Source: Microbacterium paraoxydans
GTDB taxonomy: Bacteria > Actinomycetota > Actinomycetes > Actinomycetales > Microbacteriaceae
Direction of reading: 5' to 3'
DNA: 64,000 nucleotides
NCBI RefSeq assembly: GCF_019056515.1
Contig: NZ_CP064873.1
Location: 3,348,001 to 3,412,000, forward strand
Positions 54,755-63,915 of the stretch are shown here, one piece after another. Within the stretch, counting starts at the first letter, position 1, and every line of letters starts with the position of its first letter. The notes beneath the pieces were generated by a model, which was given only the letters and a program-made list of their open reading frames with translations, was not told the origin of the DNA and did not search any database. A program made the position numbers and the translations under genes.

Positions 54755-56203
54755 CTACGCGCGTGCGCGACGGGGTCGGCGCTCCACCTTCGCATCCTCG
54801 CTCATGTCCTCGAGCTCGCGGCCCTTGGTCTCCGGCACCTTGAAGAACACGAAGAAGAACGACAGCAGCGCGAAGAACGCGTAGAAGCCGTACGCGAAGG
54901 TGAGGCCGATCTCGGCGAACGCCGGGAACGTCGTCGAGATGAAGAAGTTGGCCACCCACTGCGCCGCCGCGGCGACGGCGAGAGCGCCGGCACGGATCGA
55001 GTTCGGGAAGATCTCGCCCAGGAGCACCCACACGAGCGGGCCCCAGCTCGCACCGAAGAATACGACGAAGCCGTTGGCGCAGATGAGGGCGACGGTGGCC
55101 CAGGGATCGGGCAGGGTCGCGGTTCCGGAGGCGTCGAGCGTGCCGAACGAGAAGGCGAGCGCCATGAGCCCGAGGGTCACCGTCATGCCGACCGAGCCGA
55201 CGAGGAGCATGATCCGACGACCGACCCGGTCGACGAGGAGGATCGCGACGATCGTGACGACGATGTTCGTGACGGAGGTGATGACGGACGTGAGGAGCGC
55301 GCTGGACTCGTCGAAGCCCACCGACTGCCACAGCGTCGTGGAGTAGTAGAAGATGACGTTGATGCCGACGAACTGCTGGAACACCGACAGCAGGATGCCG
55401 ACCCAGACGATCGGCTTGAGCCCCAGTCGGCTCCCCCGCAGATCCCGCAGCGACTCGGAGCGCTCCGTGTCGATCGTGCCCGTGATCTCCTTGATCTTCG
55501 CTTCGGTGTCGATCGTCCCCGTGACGGTCTGGAGCACTTCCGCGGCGCGCTTCACCTCGCCCTTGCGGACCAGGTAGCGCGGCGACTCCGGCAGCCGCAA
55601 CGACACGAGTCCGTAGACGAGCGCGGGGATGGCCGCGACCATGAACATCCACCGCCACGCGGTCAGGCCCCACAGCGGCTGGTCGGCCTCCCCCGCGATG
55701 CCCGCCAGCAGGGCGTCGGACAGGAGGGCGGCGAAGATGCCGAGGACGATGGCGAGCTGCTGCAGCGATCCGAGCCGACCGCGGATCGCTGCCGGCGAGA
55801 CCTCCGCGATGTACGCGGGTGCGATCACCGACGCCGCACCGACGCCGAGGCCGCCGATCACGCGCCAGACGATGAGGTCGACGACACTGAAGGCGAGGCC
55901 GGAGCCGATCGCCGAGACGAAGAACATGGCCGCGGCGACCACCATCACGGGGATTCGTCCGAACTTGTTCGAGACGGGCCCGGCGAACCAGGCCCCCACG
56001 GCGCAGCCGATCAGGGCGGACGACACGGCGAAGCCCTTGAGGCCCGTGCCCAGATCGAAACCGGAGACGTCTCCGGCCAGAGCGTCGACGGCGCCGTTGA
56101 TCACCGCGGTGTCGAATCCGAAGAGGAATCCGCCCAGAGCCGCCGCGATACTGACGGCGATCACGCGACGCTTGATACTCGCTGGATCAGCTGATCTGGA
56201 CAT
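54755..56203 (-). CDS. MFS sugar porter
   Basis: A 482-residue, 12-helix sugar:H+ symporter. It has AAALGGFLFGFDTAVINGAV, the N-half GPVSNKFGRIPVM, EVSPAAIRGRLGSLQQLAIVL, LPESPRYLVRKGE, the GINVIFYYS helix and the C-terminal VPETKGREL. All are classical sugar-porter motifs, as in XylE and AraE. The large central loop contains TGTIDTE twice. The sugar is unknown. It is unusual to find it between trxA and parB, where no transporter is expected. Confidence 0.93.
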   Translation of the reverse strand: MSRSADPASIKRRVIAVSIAAALGGFLFGFDTAVINGAVDALAGDVSGFDLGTGLKGFAVSSALIGCAVGAWFAGPVSNKFGRIPVMVVAAAMFFVSAIGSGLAFSVVDLIVWRVIGGLGVGAASVIAPAYIAEVSPAAIRGRLGSLQQLAIVLGIFAALLSDALLAGIAGEADQPLWGLTAWRWMFMVAAIPALVYGLVSLRLPESPRYLVRKGEVKRAAEVLQTVTGTIDTEAKIKEITGTIDTERSESLRDLRGSRLGLKPIVWVGILLSVFQQFVGINVIFYYSTTLWQSVGFDESSALLTSVITSVTNIVVTIVAILLVDRVGRRIMLLVGSVGMTVTLGLMALAFSFGTLDASGTATLPDPWATVALICANGFVVFFGASWGPLVWVLLGEIFPNSIRAGALAVAAAAQWVANFFISTTFPAFAEIGLTFAYGFYAFFALLSFFFVFFKVPETKGRELEDMSEDAKVERRPRRARA

Positions 56204-56264
56204 GACATCCCCCTCGCATCGTCAAGATGACGCGAGTCTATGTCACCCCCGACCGGGGGCGCGG

Positions 56265-57239
56265 TCACCGCGCGGAGCCGTACCCTTCTTCGCCCAGCTC
56301 CTCGAGAATGCGGTTCAGATCCTGGATCGATGCGAAATCGATCGTGACCTGGCCTTTTCGTGCACCCAGGGAGATCCGGACGCGCGTGTTGAGCCGGTCT
56401 CCGAGCTTGCCGGCGACCTCGTCCAGGTAGGCCCGCCGCGCACCCGGGGTGGGCTTGGGAGTCTTCCCTGCGGACGGCTGCGACTTGGCGGCTTCCTCCG
56501 TCGCGCGAACGGACAGGTCTTCGTTGACGACCTTGTCCGCCAGACGCTGCATCGCTTCCGGAGAGTCCACGCTGAGGATCGCGCGGGCGTGTCCGGCGGT
56601 CAGCACACCGGCGGCCACTCGCTGCTGCACCGGCACCGGCAGCTTGAGCAGGCGGATGGTGTTGCTGATCTGCGGACGGGAGCGCCCGATGCGCGTGGCC
56701 AGCTCCTCCTGAGTGATGCCGAAGTCGTCGAGGAGCTGCTGGTAGGCCGACGCCTCTTCCAGGGGATTCAGCTCCGAGCGGTGGAGGTTCTCCAGCAGCG
56801 CGTCACGCAGGAGGTCCTCGTCGGCCGTGTCGCGGACGATGGCGGGGATCGCCTCGAGTCCGGCCTCGCGGGCGGCCCGCGTGCGCCGCTCCCCCATGAT
56901 GAGCTCGTACTCGCCGTCGCTGTTCTTCCGGACGACCACCGGCTGCAGTACGCCGAACTCACGGACGCTGTGCACGAGTTCCGCGAGGTCCTCGGGGTTG
57001 AAGTGCGTGCGGGGCTGCCGCGGGTTCGGCACGATCGCCTGCGGGTCGACCTGGATCAGGTGGATCCCCGGCACCGCCTCGAGTTCGGTCTCGGGCGCGG
57101 CGTTGGCGCTCGCGGAGGGAGCCTCGGGGGTCGGAGCGATCTTCGCACCGGGGAAGAACACGTCGACGGGACGCTCGGTCTGGTCCGCCGTCGGGATGAG
57201 GGCGCCGATGCCGCGGCCGAGTCCAGTGCGCTTCGCCAT
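56265..57239 (-). CDS. parB: Chromosome partitioning protein ParB
   Basis: A 324-residue ParB. The CTPase domain has NPRQPRTHFNPEDL and GERRTRAAREAGL (the GERRxRA box that binds CTP). A helix-turn-helix follows (TQEELATRIGRSRPQISNTI), then the C-terminal dimerisation domain. It binds parS, spreads as a clamp and loads SMC at the origin. The ATG overlaps the parA stop (TAATG), so the pair is translationally coupled. Its parS targets are clustered just upstream of parA. Confidence 0.97.
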   Translation of the reverse strand: MAKRTGLGRGIGALIPTADQTERPVDVFFPGAKIAPTPEAPSASANAAPETELEAVPGIHLIQVDPQAIVPNPRQPRTHFNPEDLAELVHSVREFGVLQPVVVRKNSDGEYELIMGERRTRAAREAGLEAIPAIVRDTADEDLLRDALLENLHRSELNPLEEASAYQQLLDDFGITQEELATRIGRSRPQISNTIRLLKLPVPVQQRVAAGVLTAGHARAILSVDSPEAMQRLADKVVNEDLSVRATEEAAKSQPSAGKTPKPTPGARRAYLDEVAGKLGDRLNTRVRISLGARKGQVTIDFASIQDLNRILEELGEEGYGSAR

Positions 57240-58162
57240 TATTTCTCCTTGCTCTGCGTCTGTCGCGACGCGATTTCGACGGCGGCCTCGCGGTACGCGA
57301 TCGCCCCGGCGGACTGACCGTCGTAGGCGATGACCGTCTGGCCGAAACTGGGGGCTTCCGACACACGGACGGAGCGCGGAATCACGGTGTCCAGCACCTG
57401 CGAGGGGAAGTGGGACCGCACTTCCTCCGCCACCTGCTGGGCCAGCCGCGTCCGTCCGTCGAACATCGTGAGGAGGATGGTCGACAGATGCAGCCCCGGG
57501 TTGAGGTGCTTCTGGATCATCTGGATGCTGCCGAGCAGCTGGCTCAGACCCTCCAGGGCGTAGTACTCGCACTGGATCGGGATGAAGACCTCGTTCGCGG
57601 CAGTGAAAGCGTTGATCGTGAGCAGCCCGAGGGAGGGAGGGCAGTCGATGATGACGAAGTCCACCGGATGGTCCGCGAGGTAGTCCTCCAGAGCCCGGCG
57701 GAGGCGGTGCTCTCGCGCCACCTGCGCGACGAGTTCGATCTCAGCACCCGCAAGATGGATCGTGCTCGGCGCGCAGAAGAGATTCGGGCTCTCGGGGCTG
57801 GGCTGAACGATCTCCGCAAGGGGGAACTCGTCGATGAGGACATCGTAGACACTCGGGGTGTCGGCGTTGTGCGGCACCCCAAGGGCAGTGGAGGCGTTCC
57901 CCTGCGGATCGAGGTCGATGACGAGCACCTTCGCGCCCAGTCCCGCAAGCGCGGATGCGATGTTCACGGCGCTGGTGGTCTTACCCACACCGCCCTTCTG
58001 ATTCGACACCGTCAGGATGCGAGTGTCGCCACTGAACTCGACGGAGACCCCTTCCAGCGCGCGGCGCCGGGCGGAGAGATCCGCGATTTCTCGCGCGAGG
58101 GGTGTATCCATCCCGAACGACTCGTTCGACGATGCCTTCTCGGACTGTTTCACGTGAAACAT
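57239..58162 (-). CDS. parA: Chromosome partitioning ATPase ParA
   Basis: A 307-residue ParA/Soj ATPase with the deviant Walker A SNQKGGVGKTTSAVNIA, Walker B-type DFVIIDCPPSLGLL and DLDPQGNAS. The N-terminal extension before the ATPase core is about 50 residues. The first codons (MFHVKQ) are read from a parS site, so the start region may itself be a ParB target; an ATG at residue 18 is an alternative start. It moves the ParB-parS complex during segregation. Confidence 0.96.
   Translation of the reverse strand: MFHVKQSEKASSNESFGMDTPLAREIADLSARRRALEGVSVEFSGDTRILTVSNQKGGVGKTTSAVNIASALAGLGAKVLVIDLDPQGNASTALGVPHNADTPSVYDVLIDEFPLAEIVQPSPESPNLFCAPSTIHLAGAEIELVAQVAREHRLRRALEDYLADHPVDFVIIDCPPSLGLLTINAFTAANEVFIPIQCEYYALEGLSQLLGSIQMIQKHLNPGLHLSTILLTMFDGRTRLAQQVAEEVRSHFPSQVLDTVIPRSVRVSEAPSFGQTVIAYDGQSAGAIAYREAAVEIASRQTQSKEK
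58147..58160. other. parS site 1 (overlaps parA start codon region)
   Basis: Perfect GTTTCACGTGAAAC within the 16-bp palindrome TGTTTCACGTGAAACA (58146-58161). It encodes residues 1-6 of ParA as annotated. ParB binding here could also repress parAB. Confidence 0.97.
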
Positions 58163-58293
58163 CCACTCCTTTCGGGGCCGCGTTCCACTCTAATCGCAGG
58201 GACCGACCTCGCAGCACAGGCGCGACCAGGCAGCAGGGTGCGTGCCTCGCGCGCCGTGTCCGCCGAATGGACCGCATGGCGCTGGACACGGAC

Positions 58294-58307
58294 GTTTCAC
58301 GTGAAAC
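58294..58307. other. parS site 2
   Basis: Perfect GTTTCACGTGAAAC, 147 bp from site 1. Confidence 0.97.
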
Positions 58308-58985
58308 GCCTGGCTGCCCTCCCGTCCTGGAGAACGGCCTAGGTGCCACACCTCTTTGGCCTGTGGTCCGGCGTGACGGGCGGAACTGGCTTCGGCATCA
58401 TCCGCGTCCTCCGGATCACGTCGGATCGGGAGCAGACTTCCACCAGGTCCGCGAATCAGCGCCTCGTTCACCGATTCGGTCGCATACGAGGCCCTGGCAC
58501 GCTCTCCCCGGCCACCGCAGATGCTCCTCCCCCCCCGTCTGTGTTTCCGCGCAGTCCCGCACCCCAGAATCCGTAAGGGCCCCGACACCGGGGCCCGGGC
58601 CTGGACATGGGCACTCCGGCACACGCAGGCCCCACCTCTACGGGTCCCAATCGGAGACCGAGACAGCCACCACGGAGCCAGGCCACCACGCGGGAACGCT
58701 CACGGTGCTGGCTTCCTTGTCCTGTCTGAGCAGCCCCCTGCACCCCCCAGCTCGCCCGAACCACGCCAACGTCGTGTGAACCTCCACATCGTGCCTTGGT
58801 CTACCCCAGGAACTCGGCGCAGTCTGCGTGCGTCTTGGTGCTCCGTTCGCGCCCGCCTCCACCCGTCGCTACCGCGCGGGCCACAAGTGGCGCATGCCCC
58901 TCCCCGGCACGCAATCCACGCGTCCGGTGAGAACGCACTGCTCCTTACGCGTGGGAACAGGCGATGAGTCCATACTCTCGGTGCC

Positions 58986-58999
58986 GTTTCACGTGAAAC
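58986..58999. other. parS site 3
   Basis: Perfect GTTTCACGTGAAAC, 692 bp from site 2. Confidence 0.97.
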
Positions 59000-59716
59000 G
59001 CCCGGGCGTGCCCCCTGGGGGCGTGCGCTCACTCCGTGTCGCTGAGTACCGCAGGTGATCCAGGAGGCCGGCGTCACGCGATCTGTCGAAGACCGCGAGC
59101 ACTGACGCCCGCTGGAGTGCGCCCTCCATGCCGTGCCGCAATCGAGTAGCTCAGCACCAGTGCTCGCCACGGTATGCCCCCGCGATTTCCCCAAGCCGAC
59201 ACGCGAGCTCCCGTGCGGACCCCGTCGATATCACGGCCATCCGTCGGCGCTCGGTCACGCACATGAAACCCACGCAGTCGCCGGCCCAGAAAGCACAACT
59301 CATTCCCCCGCGCCCGCCGGGGTGCTCACTGCCGCCTACAACCAGAGAATCAGACAGCCCACGCCGAATCCCTCACCAGCGGAGCACCCGCGCCCGCCAA
59401 CGACCGCTCACCAGCCGTGTCAAACACCGCGGGCACCACCGTGAGCGTGGGGCAACCCACGACCGACCCCCCACGACTAACGCCTCACGACGAACTGACT
59501 CTCAGCGTGCCGGGCTTCGTCAGATGACACAACCGCCCCGACCCCCGCCGCACCCGAGAGGGTGTGCCCGTGAACCAGCGGCACGGCGCCCGGCTCTCGG
59601 CTCTGCGCGCTGCGATCCTTAGCCGGGGACGCCGCGCGGCATTAGATGCTGGGCTTGGATAGCGAAACGCCTGGTCACCTCACGGCCCGCGGTCCGTACC
59701 CACCTGCTGTCGCGGT

Positions 59717-59730
59717 GTTTCACGTGAAAC
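59717..59730. other. parS site 4
   Basis: Perfect GTTTCACGTGAAAC (with a preceding T), 731 bp from site 3; first of four sites at about 156-bp spacing. Confidence 0.97.
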
Positions 59731-59872
59731 TGCCGAGTGACGCCCGACGCTAGCCTCTACGTGCTGCCACCCGTGGCCCATGCGGCCTCGCAGCATGAGG
59801 CAGTCCTTTTGGGTATTGTCCCGGCCGTCCCGCACACCCACAGCCCTCGGCCGTCAACCGCTGTCAGTCATG

Positions 59873-59886
59873 GTTTCACGTGAAGC
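59873..59886. other. parS site 5, near-perfect (GTTTCACGTGAAGC)
   Basis: One base differs from the consensus, in the right arm. It lies exactly 156 bp from site 4 and 155 bp from site 6, so its place in the regular series supports it being a true, slightly degenerate site. Confidence 0.8.
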
Positions 59887-60027
59887 AGCCGTACCTGGCC
59901 GATGCTCGGCAATGCGCGCAGCACTCCCTGCCAACTCCCGCCGCGCGGCGGATCAGGCACGGCCCTTGGATCGCAAGGCGATCGCTCTGCTTACTGAGAG
60001 CCCTGCACCCCCGCAGGTGTCGCCAGC

Positions 60028-60041
60028 GTTTCACGTGAAAC
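60028..60041. other. parS site 6
   Basis: Perfect GTTTCACGTGAAAC, 155 bp from site 5. Confidence 0.97.
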
Positions 60042-60183
60042 GGCCGCACCCCTCCCCGACCCTTGTCCCTGCGCTCTACGCTCCTTGACCTACGTCGCCG
60101 CGCAGCCGTACGTACTGGCTCTGCCAGCGAGGCGACATCTCGCCTCGATACCGGGGCTTGGCCACCAGCTGCATTCAGCTGCC

Positions 60184-60197
60184 GTTTCACGTGAAAC
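60184..60197. other. parS site 7
   Basis: Perfect GTTTCACGTGAAAC, 156 bp from site 6. Confidence 0.97.
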
Positions 60198-60910
60198 GTC
60201 GGTCCGGCACTCAGCCCTCAGCGCACCGACAGGGTCGGACGCCAGACGCTGCGACTGCCGACAATGCGCCCGCGTACGCTATCGAGCCGCCCGGACCCTT
60301 GGTGAGCCGCAGTCCAGTTACCTCGTCGCCCTTGTTCCACATGAACGGACCAGGGCCGACAGGGCGCCGGCAAAGCAACGCACACACCTCTCATCAATGT
60401 GTCCGGGGCGGCTGAGCCAGCCAGTCCTCCACCCGCCGTCGCGAGGACGCGCTGAGCGGGGCCGAACTTGCATTGCCACCCGATCTCGTATCTGGGCGCC
60501 GCTTTTCGGATTGCGGGCCCCACGACACATCGTGCCAGGCGTTCGTGACGAGTGGTTCTGCACGGCACGTGGCGTGGGCACCTATTGGGGCGCCCGGGCC
60601 CTGCTCGTGCGGACACGGAAGTCCTGCCTTGGCAGCTCCGGGAAGACAAGGTGTGGCGACAACAGTTACGGCGCGGACGCCGCCCCACCCCAACGGTCGA
60701 CGCGCACGGCGCACCCTCAACCGACGTCCCGCCCGCCTTAGTGACACCTCCCCCTCACCATCGCGCCACGGCCCATCCGCGTTCAGGTACCCACTGATGA
60801 GGCCAGGGAAACGACACCTGTCGACGCATCGGCGCACGGCAGTGTGACGGTTACCTACTCCCCTGCATCGCTTTCCTATCCGCCTCGGCCAACGGTGCGG
60901 AAATGAAGCT

Positions 60911-60924
60911 GTTTCACGTGAAAC
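60911..60924. other. parS site 8
   Basis: Perfect GTTTCACGTGAAAC, extended to TGTTTCACGTGAAACA, 727 bp from site 7. Confidence 0.97.
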
Positions 60925-61330
60925 AACTCGAGTCCGCCGCAAGGAGAGATCTGCCGTAGACCACCCGAACTGCAGCGTTCACACGCGCCATGCAGACGTC
61001 CGGACCCGTCAAGTTCGCCGCAGCCAGTCGGATTCACGCCCATTGCGCGGCGCACCGACTCAGCGCTTCCCAGCCCTGGCGCATCGATCCGCGCAGCGGC
61101 TCAATCGATGCGACGACAGGACGAACCTTCGCGGGGCGCGGTGAACGACGACTGCTCCGACTTCGATCTGGACGAACACAGCCGCAACCGCAGCGGAGCG
61201 GCCTACGGACGTGATCGCACGACATCGCCCCATGGAGAGTGATCTCCCGGCGACGTATCGACGGCGCCGGAAACATGGGGGCACGGTAGGACCCCGGGTC
61301 AGCCCCGTGTCCCGGGAGACGGCGACGTCT

Positions 61331-61978
61331 TCAGCGCACGGAGGCGCGGACGACTCGAGTGGTCTCCGGGAGCAACCCCTCGCCCAGCACTTCGACCCGA
61401 ACATCCGCGAGCTTGAACTTCGCGATCTGCTTCCGTGCCGCTTCGATCTCGTTCGCGGCGTTCATCCCCTTCAACAGGGCCAGTTCCCCACCATCGCGGA
61501 CCAGCGGAGCGGTCAGAGGGATCAGGGTCCGCAATGCGCTCACCGCACGAGCCGTGACGACATCGAAGGCGCCCTTCGCACGCACGTCCTCGGCACGCGC
61601 GCGGAGAATGGTGACATTCGTGAGCTCCAGGTCGTTCAGTTGCTCAGTCAACCAATTGATCCGACGCTCCATCGGCTCCACGAGGGTCCACGACACGTCG
61701 GGCCGCGCGATCGCGAGCACCAGACCGGGCAGTCCGGCCCCGGACCCGATATCCGCGACGGAGCCGTGGAAGAGGGGCGCGGCGATCGCGCTGTTCAGGA
61801 TGTGGCGCGTCCACAAGCGCGGCAGTTCCAGCGGCCCGATCAGGCCCCGCTCCTCCCCCTCACGCGCAAGGGAGTCCGTGAACCGTCGAGCGAGTTGCAG
61901 GCGCTCCCCGAAGATCCGGGCAGCGACGGCCGGCTCCTGCTCGACGGTCTTCTCGCCGAAATCCTGCGTCTCGGACAC
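61331..61978 (-). CDS. rsmG: 16S rRNA (guanine-N7) methyltransferase RsmG
   Basis: A 215-residue GidB/RsmG protein with a GTG start. It has the SAM motif VADIGSGAGLPGLVLAIARPD, followed by WTLVEPMERRINWLTE and the conserved VTARAVSALRTLIPL. It methylates G527 of 16S rRNA (E. coli numbering); loss gives low-level streptomycin resistance. It is downstream of jag in the origin cluster, 24 bases after it. Confidence 0.97.
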   Translation of the reverse strand: MSETQDFGEKTVEQEPAVAARIFGERLQLARRFTDSLAREGEERGLIGPLELPRLWTRHILNSAIAAPLFHGSVADIGSGAGLPGLVLAIARPDVSWTLVEPMERRINWLTEQLNDLELTNVTILRARAEDVRAKGAFDVVTARAVSALRTLIPLTAPLVRDGGELALLKGMNAANEIEAARKQIAKFKLADVRVEVLGEGLLPETTRVVRASVR

Positions 61979-62002
61979 GTGCCAGCGCTCGCCTTCCGCG
62001 CG

Positions 62003-62494
62003 TCAGTGCCGACGCAGGACCGTGTGGCGGTCCGCGCCCTCGCCGTACGACTCGGAGACGAGCCCGCGCTCGGCAGCGATGTCGTGGACCAGCTTGCGCT
62101 CATAGCTCGACATCGCCGGGAGCGAGGCCTGCGACGAGCCCTCATCGAGCTTCGCGGCCGCCGCCTCGACCAGAGTCACGAGCTGACGGCGCCGTGCGTC
62201 GCGGGATCCGCCGATGTCGAGGATGAGGCGCGAGAACGAGCCGGTCTTGTTCTGGACGGCGAGACGCGTGAGCTCCTGCAACGCCTGCACGGTATCGGGA
62301 GCGGAGAGCAGCGCGAGCCCGTCCCCCTCGGCCTCGACGGAGACGTAGGCGCGACCCTGACGGACGTCGAGGTTCAGATCACCGTCGATGTCTGCGATGT
62401 CGAGCAGCTCCTCGAGGTAGTCCGCCGCGACATCCCCCTCGTTCTCGAGCTGCGCCACAGTGGGCTCTGTGCTCCCGGTCACGACCTCGCTCAT
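62003..62494 (-). CDS. jag: Jag/KhpB RNA-binding protein (KH-R3H)
   Basis: A 163-residue protein. A KH-like region (YLEELLDIADIDGDLNLDVRQ) and a C-terminal R3H domain (MSSYERKLVHDIAAERG ... GADRHTVLRR) make it the short Jag/KhpB type without the N-terminal Jag domain. It binds RNA and is linked to cell-division control in Gram-positives. The ATG overlaps the yidC stop by 4 bases. Confidence 0.95.
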   Translation of the reverse strand: MSEVVTGSTEPTVAQLENEGDVAADYLEELLDIADIDGDLNLDVRQGRAYVSVEAEGDGLALLSAPDTVQALQELTRLAVQNKTGSFSRLILDIGGSRDARRRQLVTLVEAAAAKLDEGSSQASLPAMSSYERKLVHDIAAERGLVSESYGEGADRHTVLRRH

Positions 62495-63561
62495 GACGCG
62501 TTCCCCTTCTTCTTCGCACGCTTCTTGCCGACCGGCTGCTGCCGCTTCGGCGCCGCCGCCTTCGCCTTCTCGGCCTCCTCGAGCAGACGCTGCTGCTCGG
62601 CCTCGTAGGCAGCCATCGGGACGACCTTGCCGGAGGAGTCGATCGCCTTGCCCTTGCGGGCGAGCCGCTCCTCGCGAGCCTTGGCGGCTTCAGAGCCGGG
62701 AGTCGGCATCTCACGGATGACGAGGAACTGCTGCCCCATGGTCCAGAGGTTCGAGATGAACCAGTACACGACCACGCCGAGCGGGAAGAAGACACCGGAG
62801 AAGATGAAGCCCAGCGGCAGAACGTAGAGCATGATCTTCTGCATCTGGTATGCCTGGCCGGTCTTGGCCTCCGGCGAGAGGTTCTTCGAGATGATCTGCA
62901 GCTGCGTGAAGAACTGCGACGCGATCATCAGGACGACCAGGGTGATCAGGATGATGATCGCCGTGACGTTCTGGGCCTCGATCGCGTTGCCGAGGTTCTC
63001 GTGCAGGGACGCGACCCCGAAGAGCTTGGCGTCGTAGAACTCCTGCGTGAGTTCCGCGCTCAGCAGCCCGACACCGCCGACGCCCTGCGTCGCATGCTTA
63101 CTGACGTCGCTCAGCACGTTGTAGAGCGAGAAGAAGATCGGCATCTGCACGAGCAGGGGCAGACAGCTCGACATCGGCGTCGTGCCGTGCTTCTTGTACA
63201 GCGCCATCGTCTCGCGACTCATCGCCTCGCGAGAGAGCTGGTCCTTCTTTCCGCGGTACTTCTCCTGGACTTTGCGCAGTTCAGGAGCGATTTCCATCAT
63301 CTTCCGCTGGCTCTTGATCTGCTTCACGAACAGCGGGATGAGCGCTGCACGGACCACGATCACGAGGCCGACGATCGAGAGGACCCAGGTGATGCCGGAC
63401 GCCGCCGGGAGACCGACGGCCGTCAGCAGCCAGTGCCAGGCGACGAGGATGAGCTCGACGACCCACTTCAGCGGCCACAGGATCGTGCCGAGCAGGTCGA
63501 ATCCGCCGGATGCCGGTTCCGGGCTGGGGGTGGCACTGGCGAACAGAAGGTCAAGACCCAC
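62491..63561 (-). CDS. yidC: Membrane protein insertase YidC
   Basis: A 356-residue Gram-positive-type YidC/Oxa1 protein with a GTG start and no large periplasmic domain. It has WHWLLTAVGLPAASGITWVL, a conserved hydrophilic-groove region with the Arg in VIVVRAALIPLFVKQIKSQR, KHGTTPMSSCLPLLVQMPIF, and the final helices VLPLGFIFSGVFFPLGVVVYW. The basic, Ala/Lys-rich tail is typical. It inserts proteins into the membrane with or without SecYEG. Confidence 0.97.
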   Translation of the reverse strand: MGLDLLFASATPSPEPASGGFDLLGTILWPLKWVVELILVAWHWLLTAVGLPAASGITWVLSIVGLVIVVRAALIPLFVKQIKSQRKMMEIAPELRKVQEKYRGKKDQLSREAMSRETMALYKKHGTTPMSSCLPLLVQMPIFFSLYNVLSDVSKHATQGVGGVGLLSAELTQEFYDAKLFGVASLHENLGNAIEAQNVTAIIILITLVVLMIASQFFTQLQIISKNLSPEAKTGQAYQMQKIMLYVLPLGFIFSGVFFPLGVVVYWFISNLWTMGQQFLVIREMPTPGSEAAKAREERLARKGKAIDSSGKVVPMAAYEAEQQRLLEEAEKAKAAAPKRQQPVGKKRAKKKGNAS

Positions 63562-63564
63562 CGA

Positions 63565-63915
63565 TCAGTCCTTTCGGGAGGGGACGACGAAACCGTGTGC
63601 GGTCAGGTCGTAGCGGAAGTGTCGATGCGGTGTGACGTCGTCGACGCCTCCGCGAGACCAGGGGTTGCAGCGGAGGATGCGCCACGCCGAGAGCAGAGCC
63701 CCCCGCACGGCGCCGTGCTGCTGCACCGCACCTACAGCGTAGGCGGAACAGGAGGGGTAGTACGCACACACGTCCCCGTACATCGGCGAGACCACCTTGC
63801 GGTACCCCGCGAGAAGAGCCAGCACGGCGTTGCGCGGAAGGAGCGGAATGCTCCGGAGCACGTCGCGTCCGTGCATCTCTCCCGTGCCCACCGACGACGC
63901 CGGCAAGGCGGTCAT
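63565..63915 (-). CDS. yidD: Membrane protein insertion efficiency factor YidD
   Basis: A 116-residue YidD with the family core RNAVLALLAGYRKVVSPMYG, CAYYPSCSAYAVGAVQQHGAV and RCNPWSRGGVDDV. It helps YidC-dependent insertion. The N-terminus is longer than usual; an ATG at residue 14 (MHGRDVLRSIP) is an alternative start. The annotated ATG overlaps the rnpA stop by 4 bases. Confidence 0.94.
   Translation of the reverse strand: MTALPASSVGTGEMHGRDVLRSIPLLPRNAVLALLAGYRKVVSPMYGDVCAYYPSCSAYAVGAVQQHGAVRGALLSAWRILRCNPWSRGGVDDVTPHRHFRYDLTAHGFVVPSRKD

Larger units (their letters stand above)
58163..61330. other. Gene-free 3.2-kb centromere-like island with seven of the eight parS sites
   Basis: No open frame in this stretch looks like a real protein: the translations on both strands are rich in Arg, Pro, Cys and His with no family motif, and third-position GC bias is missing. 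It carries parS sites 2-8, while site 1 lies just inside parA. No rRNA, tRNA or transposon remnant was recognised. Shorter gaps are normal between parA and rsmG in relatives, so the size and content stand out. It may hold small RNAs that cannot be seen by eye. Confidence 0.75.

Noticed and set aside
58102..58779. Open frame of 225 codons in the parS island
   Set aside because: Its translation is rich in Arg, Pro and His, has no family motif, overlaps the start of parA on the other strand and lacks the codon bias of the neighbours.
60334..60346. GTTCCACATGAAC, a parS-like sequence
   Set aside because: It is shorter than the 14-bp site and differs at several positions including the CACGTG centre, and it does not fit the spacing of the other sites.
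60085..60741. Open frame of 218 codons in the parS island
   Set aside because: It reads through a parS site, is Arg- and Cys-rich, has no ribosome site and no recognisable domain; likely chance in GC-rich DNA.
61307..61320. GTGTCCCGGGAGAC near the end of rsmG as a ninth parS
   Set aside because: The central CACGTG is replaced by CCCGGG; it is more likely part of a GC-rich foldback.
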